Of a stretch of 64,000 nt of DNA, positions 24,011 to 35,700 are shown one piece after another (position 1 is the first letter of the stretch; each line of letters begins with the position of its first letter). Both the position numbers and the translations under genes were made by a program. Under the pieces are notes generated by a model. That model was not told the origin of the DNA and did no database searches. It saw nothing but the letters and a program-made list of their open reading frames with translations. The DNA is taken from the NCBI RefSeq assembly GCF_000471905.2, contig NW_006497658.1, positions 2,256,864-2,320,863 of the forward strand, in the 5' to 3' direction. The DNA is from Amborella trichopoda. Its lineage: Eukaryota; Streptophyta; Magnoliopsida; Amborellales; Amborellaceae.

Positions 24011-25608
24011 CTGATTGTTTTTCTAGGGAGGTCAATTGCAGTTAAGGGCTTGTGAACTTGGCGGGTTGCGCGCAGTAGATCGGTCAGCAGGGGGTCAACG
24101 CCCCGACTAGACTTGAGTCTTATATGCTAATCGCGTGAGGACCGGTTCTTGACTGTCTTGGGACCGTGGCTGCTGAGTGACTGGGTTATTTTCTACAACA
24201 CTAACCATAGTGCATGGCTCATGTACTTCTTCTTTAGGCTTCGTCGTCGTAAGAGGGTAGAAGGGGTTCAAGCGAAGAGGGTCATCAGAGCTGGTTGCCC
24301 AGACCGCCTTGGTCACTTCTTGGTCAAAATTCATAGACCTCTACCACATTTAACTTTGAGGTTTTGATGGACCTCGCTTCGAAACTGTGATCGGGATTGC
24401 GGTTGATCACCCCTTCTTGCACAAGAGAGAGTTGTCTCCATCAGGTGTAGCAAAGGATGAGGGCTAGGGACTGGAGTTAACCTGGGCCGGGGAGGATGAA
24501 GAACTTGATCTTCCATCAGGTCTTTACCCCCGAGCTGTCTTATGAGCTCTGGAGACATGACTGAGATGACGAGGCTGGTTCAGGATGGTACTCTTGGGGA
24601 AGGTCTTGGAGTACCAAGGCTGGAGGTGCTTGCTCGAAGAAGGAGGGGCAAACAAGAGCAGGGTTGACTCATGAGGACGCCCGAGTCGAGGGCGAGGGGC
24701 TGTTTGTGGTGGAGACGCGTGCGTGCCCCTTGAAGAAGGGTCACGAGTGATCTGGGGGTCAGCCCGAGCTCGAACAAGTGGTCTTGCCTTAATAGACCGA
24801 GAACTGCGAGCAGGTGTCTATAAGAGAACAGGTGGGAGCCTGCCCCTTACAGTGTGTGCTAGTGCGTGCTGAGTAGGAGGACGAGGGGGTTGTCTTCCAT
24901 GTACTCAGGTTGGCGTAGTGGTGGTGTTGCCCTGAGCAGTGGGATGCACATGAACAACGTGTGCAGGACCTGGCCTTAGGAGGTATGATCTTGAATGCTG
25001 ACGCGAAGTAACATAAGGGTTGCCCCAAGGTGTGGCTCGAGTGGATGACCCACGAGCCTTATAGTGTGTGTAAGACGTGGAGGCCCTAGGGTCTTTGCCT
25101 CGATGGGTCGAGCCTCTAGGGATAGAGACTCGTGGTGGTGCAAGAATGTGGGGGTAGCCTTGCGGCGACCCATAGAAGCAATGATAACTTATTTGCATTT
25201 TGCAGAAAGGGACTGGGCAGCCTTTTGGCATACCTGGGCAATATGATTGACAAGTGACTTGCCGGTGGCAGGGTGTGTGATGTGTGCGGCAACAGAAGTG
25301 CTGATGATGCAAGGGACCTTGACAGAAGTTTCAACCAAAGCTAGGAGACGGGGAGTTAGGGACCTTTAAGTCCCTCCTCACACTAATCCAGGTTAAGACC
25401 TGGGAGCTAAACCCGAGGTCTTTGCTCAAAAGGAGGGTTGGGAACGAAGTTCGAGGAACTTGTTCCCTAGGGATACTCGCGAATGCGGGGATAAGAAAAT
25501 CCCTGATTCGGATGAAAGGGTTACAGAACTCGGAAGCCATAAGTGCAGATACAGAAAATAAAAGGAGAAACTTAGCCAAACAAGTACGATCCGACTAAGG
25601 GGTAGTAA
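24011..25608 (-). other. Ty3 element leader and low-complexity 5' region
   Basis: GC-richer than its surroundings, with overlapping frames rich in Pro, Ser, Arg and His but without recognisable domains. It lies between the primer-binding site and gag. It may include a degraded first ORF of the element. Confidence 0.45.
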
Positions 25609-25627
25609 GTCCCCAATAGAGTCGCCA
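25609..25627 (-). other. Primer-binding site of the Ty3 element
   Basis: The minus strand reads TGGCGACTCTATTGGGGAC. The first seven bases are complementary to a tRNA 3' end of the form GTCGCCA, as used by several plant gypsy elements (probably an Arg tRNA). It lies about 11 bases inside the proposed LTR end. Confidence 0.65.
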
Positions 25628-26286
25628 AGCTAGTTAGGTGCCTCGATCTCACCCTCCAGATCTGGATGATCTGGTGGCACATGTCTCGGGTTCCAGAAGA
25701 ACCCGAGACTTGAGATTTGCTCTCTCGGGAACCTTACTCAGGAGCAAAGGCAGGTGGACCAACCGATGAGAGAAGAATTTAAGGTAGGTACGAGACTTAC
25801 TTGGGCTGGCTCACGTGGGCACCCTCTTAGATCACGAAGAAAGCCCCCCATTCGTAAAACTGGTTCGAAATTGCCTCCCTCGACCTGTATTCTCATGTTT
25901 CTACAATCACACATATATGACTAATGTTACAAGACAAGTGGGTCAAGGGACCCCACCTTCCCTTTGGGAAACGTACACGGGCGTGCACATTCAAAAAGAG
26001 GAAATGGAGAATGAGAGAAGAAATATTGGGGTTAGAAGAAATTAACCAGATGGTGAGACCAACACAATGACTAAACTAGTACGTAATTGACCCGGAATGG
26101 CAGTAAAACGGGTTTGGTAACTCAGATCCGCTCAACAGAGTTACTACTAGACGACAGTACCAATACTAACCAGCTAGACACAATGACTAGTTTGTCATGG
26201 CGATAAGCGGGCACAATAACTCTAACTGGCACAACGACATTACGGCTAAACGACAGGACTGCCGTGGATGGCTAGTCTTGACCTCT

Positions 26287-27300
26287 CTTGGTCAAACTGA
26301 AAGGGTAAGAGAAAAAAAGAAGAGGATTAGGAAGATCAAGAGCAGAGAAGAAGAAGAAAAAAAGAAGAGGAAAGATATGAAGAAGAGAGTAAGAGAGAAA
26401 ACAATGAGAGAAGAAGAAGAGAGAGAAGGGAAGGAAGGGAGAAGGAGGACACAAACGACAATGAGATTAGGAGAGATAAAGCTCAAACAGCAATGGCTTT
26501 CACCGACTATGACGTGAGGTAGAAAAATGAGGAAGAAACACAGGCGGCAACAGGTTTCTGCTGCCCGTGACTTGAGAAAGAAGTAGATGAAACTCAAGTA
26601 GCGATGGTCCTCTAGCGGCTATGACAGAAGAGAGAGAGAAGGAACACATGCGGTAATAGGCTTGCGCTGGCTGTGTCAGAAGAAATAGGAGAGGGAAAGA
26701 ACACATGCAGCGATAGATTTACGTCACCTGTGATAGAAGAACAATGATGGAAAACTCAGGCGGCACTAGGTTTGTGTCGGATGTGACAGAAGAGAAGAAA
26801 AAGAGAGAAAACATAGACGACGATAAGCTTGTACCGTATGTGACAGGAAAGAGAAAGAGAGAGAAAATACAAGTGGCGATAGGCTCACGCCGTATGTGAA
26901 ATAAGAGAGAAAGAGCGAGAAAACATAGGCGGCGATAGGCTCGCACCGTCTGTGAAAGAAGAGAGAAGAGAGAATTTTGACAAAGGCCCAGCGCGTCACT
27001 TGGCCTAAGCCCTGGCTTACTGCTCATGTCTCATGTGTACGAAGGCATCACGCCAAATGATAGGTCCGCCATGCGTGAATGGAGAAAGAAAGAGGAACAG
27101 GAAGAGAGAAATATGATAGACTAGAGGAGGAAGAGAGAGAAATAGATAAAGATAAAAATAGGAAACGGGAAAGGGAGAGACGAGAGAGAAAAGAGGAGAG
27201 ATAAAGTGAGATAGATATGAGGGAGAAAAGAGGAGAGAGAAAAGAGAGAAAAGAGAAAGAGAGAGATAGAAGTGGGAGAGAAAAAGAGGACAGAGAAGTT
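26287..27300 (+). repeat. 1-kb purine-rich (GA) region in the LTR
   Basis: The plus strand is dominated by GAGA, AGAAGA and GGGAGA words, especially 26290-26450 and 27080-27300. The strand bias is extreme. It overlaps the minisatellite at 26489-26981. Apparent Glu/Lys/Arg-rich or Phe/Ser/Leu-rich frames here are composition artefacts. Confidence 0.85.
26489..26981 (+). repeat. Minisatellite, about nine units of 51-58 bp
   Basis: Units begin near 26489, 26545, 26600, 26651, 26708, 26761, 26817, 26875 and 26930. Each has a CGGCGATAGGCTTGCGCCG-like head, a TGTGACAGAAGAGAGAAAG-like middle and an AACATAGG-like end. The last three units resemble each other most. Confidence 0.85.
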
Positions 27301-27450
27301 ACCTTATCGAGGGGTACCGGCCCTTTTCTTCTCTCTCCTCTCTCTCTCTCTCTGTCTCCAAGACGCAGCCACGAGTTTAAGCAAGAATTGAAATCTTTAT
27401 TAAATGATTGAAGAATGAACCCTAGGTTTTTTTACAATTAGGCTTTGTAT

Positions 27451-27459
27451 GTTTATATA
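27451..27459 (-). promoter_or_regulatory. Putative TATA box in the Ty3 LTR
   Basis: The minus strand reads TTCTATATAAACATAC. AATAAA follows about 60 bp downstream, the usual arrangement around the R region. Confidence 0.5.
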
Positions 27460-28771
27460 GAATTGGGCCTAAACATGGGTGGATGCCCAAAAACTACCTA
27501 CAATTGAAGATAATTACAATTTAATTGAATTAAAGGAAATTCTAAAAATGGGTACAAAAGGATTGTTTTACCCCTGACTTACAATGCATAGAATTCCAGA
27601 ACAATCCCTGCTGCTGCCCGAGAACTTGCGTGATCTTCCATGACTAATCCGGGGTTGCTCTGATGCCCGTTTGATCGAAAAACAATTGTTTTTTTATGGG
27701 GCTCGACATGACGATCGATTTGATACCAACTTCGAGCCATGAATCATGTTTTTAAGCCATGATCATGAGACTTGAATTTTGGATGAATCTTAAAAACTTT
27801 GGATCGATAGTGTGCTTGTTTCTGGATATTTTTATTCGATATCTTCGCTGAGTCACACTAAATATGCCTTCACGATCACGTTGCAATAAATACAGCTCGA
27901 TTTCGTGTCCAGATGAAGATTTTGTCGTCTTGAGTTTTTGACCGGAATCTTGAAATTCGACGGCCATAATTTACAGCAAATTTGTCGCCTTTGTGTGTGA
28001 AATCCAACCGTTCATCATGTACAGGGTTTGGACCAATGACAGTCCTGGACCTTACGCACACGATATAATTGCCTTCGCATCGATCCGATGCGTAAGCGCC
28101 ATGATTTGGCCGCTTGAGCAAGTCGTGTCGCTGCTGAATTTTCTACAACTTCTTCACGGATCAGCAACTTCTTTCTATCTTTTCTCTTTGCTCAGGCATC
28201 GTCATGGGGCGTACCATATATCAAAACACTCGTCTTGATGAGACGAACATGCTCACAAAATTTGAGCGTGATCCGACTTGGAATGAATGAGATATAGGCT
28301 CCAAAATTCACTACCCATGACTATGAAAACAACCATCTTTTATGGTTTTTTGGTGCGGGGTGGCCACACGGGATAGCGTGCAGCCTACGCCGTTTTGAGA
28401 TTTTACCTATAACTTTGTCCTTAAGTGCCCGATTAAACCGCAACTTGACCCTTAAAGGTTTTTGACCATACCGGATCCAATGGCAGTAGTCTCACAACTG
28501 TTTGATGCACTGAAAATATAGTTTTAATTATGGGGTCCATTTCACGTTGCTAGAGTCCAATTTTGCCGAAATTGTTTATTTGTGTTCACTGCCTTAGATA
28601 TATTGGATTGCGACGAAACTTGATGGGTGGCCTTTTGAGGAGCTTATGAAGATCTTGACAAATTATGGATCCATTTTGAGACTGCCGAAATTTCCACTGT
28701 ATGTTGAGGCTTGACCTGTTTCCTCTTTATTCCGCATCGGGGACCAAGGTGCTGAAAAATGTGTTCAAACA

Positions 28772-30079
28772 GCTTTTGTTAGAAAAAAAAAGTATTAAGC
28801 GTCTAGAATTAGAGGAGGTGCATCTTTTGTTCGAGTAGATGGTATCTGTGAGATGTGATTTTTCGTAGATTTAGTTTTTATTTATTTCAATATCTATTTT
28901 TATGATGTAACACTTTTTATTTTGGTAATGCAATATTCTTTTAATAATATTATTAATTATATTTTATACACAAGTATTTAAGTCAAAATGTCATATATTC
29001 AAGCTAGTGGAAGCATTGATAACAATATCATGTCCACTCAATCTTTTGTTAGAAAAAGAAAACATGCCCACTCAATCTTTTGTTAGAAAAAAAAATAGTA
29101 TTAAGTGTCTAGAATGATTTTACTGAGATTAATAGGGTTGATGGAAAACATAGCTAATGTAATCACTGCAGGTTTTTACACATATGGGCTTAGAAGTGTA
29201 CCTAGTCATTTATTAAAGTATTTAACTAATTATAAACCAAAAGTAGAAAAACATCTATTGCATGTATAAATCTCAAATCCCAAAATATTTAAATTTGGTT
29301 AAGAAAGGATCAATATGCACTTGTAGAAATAATAGTGATGCATGAATATCCCTTTAGCATGGTTGACAATTCTTATTTTTTTATAGCCTTTCTAGCTACT
29401 TTAAACCCACAATTTATACTACTCACGATGAACATGATAAAGTAGATATATTATCACTTTAAATAGAATCGAATTTGTTTAACTTTTGATTTATGAAGTT
29501 CCATTCAAACAGTTTGTTATATGAACTTGACTGCTAATTTTGTGGTTTCTAAGTGGAAATTACAAAAATAAATTTGAAATGTTCTCATGTGCCGATTCCT
29601 CACAGTGGATTACATAGAGCTGATATTATTTCAATATTCTTGATAGAATAGAATGTTAAAAAATAAAGTTTTCACTATAACTTTCAGCAGATGATATGAC
29701 AGTAGAGTCCCGTAAGAGTCAATTATGTGGAAAACTTATTCTCTATTTGAATGGCCAACTCTTCTATATATGACATTGCTATCATATCTTAAATTCAAGA
29801 TGGCTTGAAAGAGATTGTTGAAAGCCTTACGAGGGTCAAGGAGAGCACTATGTATGTTAAGGGCTCAATTTATTATAAACAAAAGTTTTTGGGGCTTGCA
29901 AACAAATGAAAGTTAGTAGCTTGAAAGGTCTCTGTCTTGATATCTCAATTAGATTAAAAATCAACATTTATCCCACTTGAAAGGGTTAAGAATTCAAACA
30001 AGTCTTCTCTCATTTTCGATATCGATATTCTAGTTATAAGGATGCAGACATAATATTGAAATAATATGCAAAATTTTAA
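28772..30079. other. Intergenic AT-rich DNA with a small duplication
   Basis: CTTTTGTTAGAAAAAAAAA is followed by GTATTAAG(C/T)GTCTAGAAT at about 28774-28812 and again at about 29078-29114. ACTCAATCTTTTGTTAGAAA is also repeated twice at 29036-29095. No gene is recognised. Confidence 0.55.
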
Positions 30080-30317
30080 GGGCGTGTTTGTTTGGCTAAA
30101 ATATTTATTTCAAAAATAAAATTTTCCAATTTGGTAAAAATTCCGCATTTGACGCACAATAACTTTTATTTCTTTATAAAATATATATTCCAACAAAGTT
30201 TCCATTTCTTTGTTAAAATATGAAAGTTTAAGTTGTTAAGGAGGGTTGAAACTTAATATTTCATAATATTTTTGTCACTATTCACTACTAACTATTTACA
30301 ACATAATATATTATATA

Positions 30318-30655
30318 GGAAAAAGTTTATATAAGGTTGCAACCTTAAAATATAGAATTAAAGATGCACCTAAAAAATCTATCGAAAAAGGTTGTTTTAA
30401 CGTTGATAATCTCTAATTGATCATCTCGACATCGAGATGTATGTATATGAAAAAAAATGATTTTGAGTCACAAAAATAGTACTTATTGGAATACATTATC
30501 TAGACTGTCCATTTCAAGATTTTCATATGTTTATAGATCTATTGATTTAGTTTAATGTTTTGTATTTAGATATAAAAATTATATTCAGATAATCCTAAGA
30601 ATTTTTTACAGAAAAATTATATGTTTAAGGTTGCAACCATATAGAAACCACACCT
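30318..30655. mobile_element. MITE with AAGGTTGCAACCTT core (copy a)
   Basis: The ends read GGAAAAAGTTTATATAAGG and, inverted, AGGTGTGGTTTCTATATGG. Each end carries the palindrome (A)AGGTTGCAACCTT or a close variant. It is flanked by TATTATATA on both sides (30309-30317 and 30656-30664), a 9-bp duplication, although the site is AT-rich. Confidence 0.75.
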
Positions 30656-30806
30656 TATTATATAATATTTATTTATATATTAAATAATATATTTGATAGA
30701 TAAATTATATTTTAATAATATATAATATCAATAAATAAATAATAATTTATATAAATACTATAATATTTATATTATATAATATTCGATAATATATATATAA
30801 TATAAA

Positions 30807-31437
30807 GGTAAAATTGCTAAAACCCCCCAAAAATATACTTTGTAAACACTCTACCCCTACCCTAAACTTTTTTCACTTATTTTTCTCAGAAACCATCTTT
30901 TATAACTAATACCCCCAACTCAAAAAGTTACATATTTTCTTGACAAAAATACCCTCCCTTCACATAACAAATCATTTTCAGATCCTAATATAAGGAAATG
31001 CCAGACTGGTCAGTCTGGCGTACTTCAAAATGCCGGATTGTCCCTACAAAATTCCGAACTGTTACATCAAAACACCGGACTGCCCCTTTAATATGCCGGA
31101 CCGCAACTTCAAACTGCCAGACCGTAACTTCCAAATGCCGGACCGCCCATTCCAACAAAAAAATAATCGTTGGACCACCACCATGAAATACTGAACCGCC
31201 ACCATGAAACGTTGGACCTCCCATTCCAGCAAAAAAAATCATCGGACCCCTTGTTCAAAATGCCGGACCACCCTATCTAACGAAAATAATTTGTTATGCG
31301 AGGGAGGAGTAGTGAACTTTTTGTGTAGGGGGTATTAGCTAGAAAACATAATTTTTTGGGGGGTAGTTGCTAGGAAAAGTTGCGTGGGGTGTAAAGTGGG
31401 TAAAAAGTATATCTTGGGGGGTTTTAGCAATTTTCCC
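30807..31437. mobile_element. Mutator-type MITE, 631 bp, perfect 9-bp target duplication
   Basis: The ends read GGTAAAATTGCTAAAACC and, inverted, GGGAAAATTGCTAAAACC, with inverted similarity continuing for more than 100 bp. TAATATAAA lies on both sides (30798-30806 and 31438-31446). The interior (30995-31275) has GC-rich tandem words such as ATGCCGGACCGCAACTTC. Confidence 0.85.
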
Positions 31438-31853
31438 TAATATAAATACATTTTAGTTCTATTAATATGATATAATATAATGTAATATAGTATAACAATA
31501 ATATAATATAATGTAATATAGTATAAGATATTTAGATATTATATACAATATGGTGAATATATATCATATAGAATATATAATTTATATATCAAATATATTA
31601 TTTAATATTTGAATAAAATATTATATAATGTATTATATTGTGAATAGTGATAAAACGTTATGAAAGATTAAGTTCCAACCCCTTAAAAACTGAAACTTTC
31701 ATGTATTTTTATTAAAAAATAGAAACTTTATTGGAAGATATATTTTTATTAAAAATTATTGCACGTGGGAACTTTTATCAAATTAGAAATAACATCTTTT
31801 GCGAAACAAACAGGCAGGAAAGGTAAAGGGTAAGAAGTTAGGAAACCATTTTA

Positions 31854-32236
31854 GAAAAAGTTTATTTAGAGCCTAGGCTCTAAACAATCAATTAAGAGTC
31901 TACCTCATAAATTTCACTAGAAGAGGTTGTTTTGATGCTTAAATATTTTCAAATTGTTCATCTTGACATCAAGATGCATGGACATGAGAAAAAAATGGAT
32001 TTCAAGTTTTAGAAATAGTGCATTTTGTAATGTATTTTTGGACAGTCATTTTTTAAGATTTTCAAGTTTTCATATCTGCTCGATCTATACTATTTTTTAA
32101 ACTTTAAAATTTATAATTAAAGATGAAAATATATTTTAAAGCGCTCGCAAATATTTACCAATCACATTTCTCAACACTATTTGAAGGTGACTCTAATTTG
32201 ATTGTGTGGGGCCTCGGCTCTATACAAACCGCACCC
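31854..32236. mobile_element. MITE with TAGAGCCTAGGCTCTA core (copy b), in the SAM-gene promoter region
   Basis: The left end reads GAAAAAGTTTATT then TAGAGCCTAGGCTCTA. The inverted right end reads GGGTGCGGTTTGTATAGAGCC. The interior matches the copy at 53788-54165. No clean 9-bp duplication was seen (the right side is a T-run). It ends about 110 bp before the likely transcribed leader of the SAM-domain gene. Confidence 0.72.
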
Positions 32237-32349
32237 TTTTTTTTTTTTTTGTGGGTAAGTGAAAAGGGCAAGCTAAAAAAAGAAAGAAAGTTACTAAACT
32301 TCGATTAGCTGATTCGTTAGACGTCGATATTACCTTTGCAAAATCTCTA

Positions 32350-32791
32350 TGAAGCCCTGCTTGACGAATCGGAAAAAAAGCAGCACCACTCTCCTCTCTC
32401 TCGTATCGTTGTCGCAGTTGTTTTTGTGTAGCAGGAAGGGTGCGGAAGAGCTGATCAGAGCAGATATGTGAAGGAGGCCTGCCATTTTTGAAGGACATTT
32501 ACGGGCCGGCTTTCTTTATTCTCTCATGGGGTAGGATTTTCTCTCTTTCTCTCAGTACACCTCCAGGATCGAGCCCCTTAATCCTCTAAATGGTTTCCCT
32601 TGGGTTTTCTTTCCCTATATTGTTTCTTAGCATTCTACAGCTAACATATTACGTATTGGTCTCTGGTTGATGATCATTATTATTTTTCTCATATCTTTAG
32701 GGTTTCTTGATTAAGTGGCAGAAAGTAGTTTTAGGGTTTTAGGAGGTGGAAGAAGAATTGGGTTGCAGAGAAATTGGTGGGATATAACGAA
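32350..32791 (+). promoter_or_regulatory. Leader region of the SAM-domain gene
   Basis: CT-rich sequence (CTCTCCTCTCTCTCGT at about 32390), typical of plant leaders. A possible leader intron runs 32531-32700 (GGG|GTAGGA to ATCTTTAG|GG). No clear TATA box was found. The limits are uncertain. Confidence 0.4.
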
Positions 32792-35700
32792 ATGTCAAAC
32801 CCTCGTGTCACGATCACTCTGGGGCGCAGTGGCCAGGTACTCTCTCTATTCATTCATTGTTAGTTTTCTCCAATTCTGGTGTATGTTGCTCAAATGATTT
32901 AGTGGAAAATGGAATGGTAAAGTAGGCTGCTCTCTCAAAAAAGAATCAAATGGAACAGTATGATAACCTGTATCTGATGACTGGTTTGTCCCTTTTTGGA
33001 TTTACTTCTTGTATGATTCTGCAAGCATATACTCTCGCACTTAGCCCAGTCTTTTGACTAAATTCATGAATTTCATGCCCTCTGAATCTGCTGATTTTGA
33101 TTGTTTCTTTTCATACCCTAGTAGTGTTTTTGTTGTAATGAACCAGCATTTTTATGGGCCCAAATCCGGTGATAGTTTATATGTTAGGATTTAGTTTTCT
33201 TTCCATAAGAGTCTCCTGTATATTTTTTATTACCATTAAGCAAATGAATTTGTTTCAAGGAAAGCATTACGCTGGTCCCAGACAAAAACATCGCTCACCC
33301 CACCTCCCCCCCCCCCGGTGGTGTCTCATGTATATGAAATTGTGGTTGTCCTGAGGGCACAGGATGTACTTAGCTTCCCCTAGTGCTAATTGGGAGCCCT
33401 TTGCTTGTATTCCTTGTTTTTGGGGAAGCTGAAGACTGTAAAAGCATTTGGGATTTGTATACTTGCTCTGCCGAAGTTAAATGCTATTTCGAGCTAAAAG
33501 CATTTCCAGTGTTTTGGTAAGAGAGGAAAGTACACTATTAACTTTGAGTTTCCTTTCTTTCCGATGGTGAAGATTCTTTGACTGATTCGAGCTATAAGGT
33601 TTTAAGTATGACAATGGCACTGGTCGTGTTCTTCTTTATTGTTTGGTACATATTAAATTGAAAAATGAGTCGAGGTAACCCGTTGTTGTGCTCCTTGTTA
33701 TGGAACATTGGATTGTACTGTTGAACCTGAGATTTGTATTCCGAATTATTTCCTTGGAGCTTTTAGCGTTCATAACTGTCTGTCAATCCTTATGGGAATT
33801 CACATCCTTTCCATAATTTATTGCCATGTGGTTAGGAAAAATTTGGCTCAAATTCTTTTATAATTTGATTTGATCATCATCTATCACATTGATTTATTTT
33901 TTAATACAAAGTTAACAATCTCAAAAAATTTATTTCCTTGTATTAAATAAGTATTTGGTGCAATTGGGGAACTGGTTGCTGCATTGCACATAGAGTTTAA
34001 ACAATTTCAAAGGGTTCGCAGGTTCATACTTATTTAGCATCAGTAGTGGGATATTCTCTTAGTGGATTTGGTCGCACATTCTCTTTTTTCATTATGACCT
34101 TTGCAGGTTGTGAAGAGAGCAGCGCCTTTATCAGATGGGATGCATCTTGATCGCACTCCTTCAGTGGGTAGCAAACGGCCCATGAGAGAGAGGTTGGGGA
34201 GCAATGTAGAGAATCCTCAATTTTATGGCAGCTGGACCAGTATCAAAAGGTTGCTTTTATTCTTAGACACGAGCTTTTCTTTTAACTATTAAAGGAATAA
34301 AAGATAAAATCTTTCCATATGTTTGTTAGTGTTTTTATTAAATTAGGCACCTTTTCCTCTTTTGGTTGTACTAGTTGGAAACCATGATATATGTCTTTAT
34401 ATTTCCTGTTATTTTCAAGGACTTTTGAGTTAGTTCTTGCCTTTCTTATTCCGTAATTTTTCTTTTTGAAATATTGGTTTTGAGTCTTCGATGTTGCTTT
34501 TTGGGATAGAACCTCAATCTGACAACGGTTCCAGACCTTAGAGTTTCTTAAGCAGTGTTATTGCACCTGAATTGCGATACTTTTGTTGATGGAAAAGAAG
34601 AACCTAATATTGAGACGATGTTGAGAAGAAAACATGATAAAAATACCCATTTTGTATGTGCATGTGGGACCTATGTAATGATGTGGGAAACAAATGTTTA
34701 TGTTTGTTTGTAGGTGGATTGTACAAAACAGTGACCTTTATAGTACTACTAAAATTCAAGGGTTTTTTGGCAATAAATGTGGAGGAGAAGTAACCTGTTA
34801 ATGATAAGAGCCTTTCTTGCTTGTTGCTCCTCAGATGTTTTCTCTAGTATGGTATCCCTTTCGATGTGGAAACTGTGGAATATCAGAGTGAAACTATTGG
34901 TCAGCATCAATCATCTTGACAAAAGAATACTACAATTTCACTTGTAGTGAGAGGCAGTCAGGCGGGTTGATGGGATTGTGATCTATATCCGAATGTTAGT
35001 TATCTGCACAGCATATTCCTGTTGTGCAATTTTGGGAGTCTGTTGCATGGGTTGCTGGTTTTTATTTCCTTTCATGTTTTAGTCCTCTTACTATCATATC
35101 TGGATTTGAGCTCAATTCCTAATGAAGGTCTAAATTGTTTATTTAAGTGGGATTCTGAAGGTTTTTGGTCCTCTTTTCTCTCTAGGAAGTTATTGCTCTC
35201 ATCAATCAATGGCCAAGAAAGAAAGACTTTAATTGCTTTTTTTTTTATGCGTTAAACCAAAAATATTTGAGTTAACTGCAACACATTTTGGTACAATTGA
35301 ATCTTTTTATTGACCCAATAATTTTATGTAATATGTTATGTGAGTATTTAAAATGGCCATTATTCTTTCGGTCGTAATTCGGAGCATCGGCAAAGCTATA
35401 TAGGCTTTGGTGTTTGAATACAGTTTACGGGAAATAGTCTATTCCCGTGAACTTCTCTGGGGGCTTTGTTTGGTAAGTGAAATCCCACCATTGAATTTAG
35501 TTGTTATTTCTCATAGTTGGTCTGCTAGGTTCAACAGCTTTGTTGCTTAAAGTGTCATTTCCTAGTATGTTCTAAGCGATTCAAGTATACAGAACAGCGC
35601 TGTTTATTGATTTTGTCACCTACAATTTCATGTTGAAAAAGTGCCTTCGTTCTTTTTCAATTGCAGTAATACTGATATATGCACATGTGTTGGCTTATCT

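Larger units (their letters stand above)
20745..25627 (-). mobile_element. Truncated Ty3/gypsy retrotransposon, internal region
   Basis: Minus-strand order from the primer-binding site: leader and low-complexity region (25.6-24.1 kb), gag (about 24.0-22.7 kb), gag-protease linker (22.1-21.06 kb) and the N-terminal part of RT (21.06-20.75 kb). The rest of RT, RNase H, integrase and the 3' LTR are missing. Frames carry stops and shifts. A Cys-His knuckle of the type C-x2-H-x4-H-x4-C suggests the Tat/Ogre side of the gypsy family, an inference from memory of that lineage. Confidence 0.8.
25639..28771 (-). repeat. Probable 5' LTR (about 3.1 kb) of the Ty3 element
   Basis: It ends in GAGGCA next to the primer-binding site and probably starts at TGTTTGAACAC (28771). 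In between are a TATA box (27459-27451), a polyadenylation-like AATAAA just downstream (about 27397), a purine-rich region and a minisatellite. The second LTR is not in the window, so both edges are inferred from TG/CA ends and promoter signals only. Confidence 0.5.
30080..31815. mobile_element. Foldback element with about 200-bp terminal inverted repeats
   Basis: The left arm (30080 to about 30295, starting GGGCGTGTTTGTTTGGC) matches the reverse complement of about 31630-31815 (ending GCGAAACAAACAGGC). Both arms include the text GTGAATAGTGA with CACTATTCAC at the inner edge. The interior is AT-rich and holds two further MITEs (30318-30655 and 30807-31437). The flanking duplication is unclear. 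A PIF/Harbinger- or hAT-type end is possible. Confidence 0.7.

Noticed and set aside
26197..27411. Glu/Arg/Lys-rich or Phe/Leu/Ser-rich open frames
   Set aside because: They follow from the purine-rich composition on both strands. No domain and no gene signals.
32715..32897. 60-codon plus frame at the start of the SAM gene
   Set aside because: Overlaps the true start in another frame. Splicing and family conservation support MSNPRVTITLGRSGQ at 32792.
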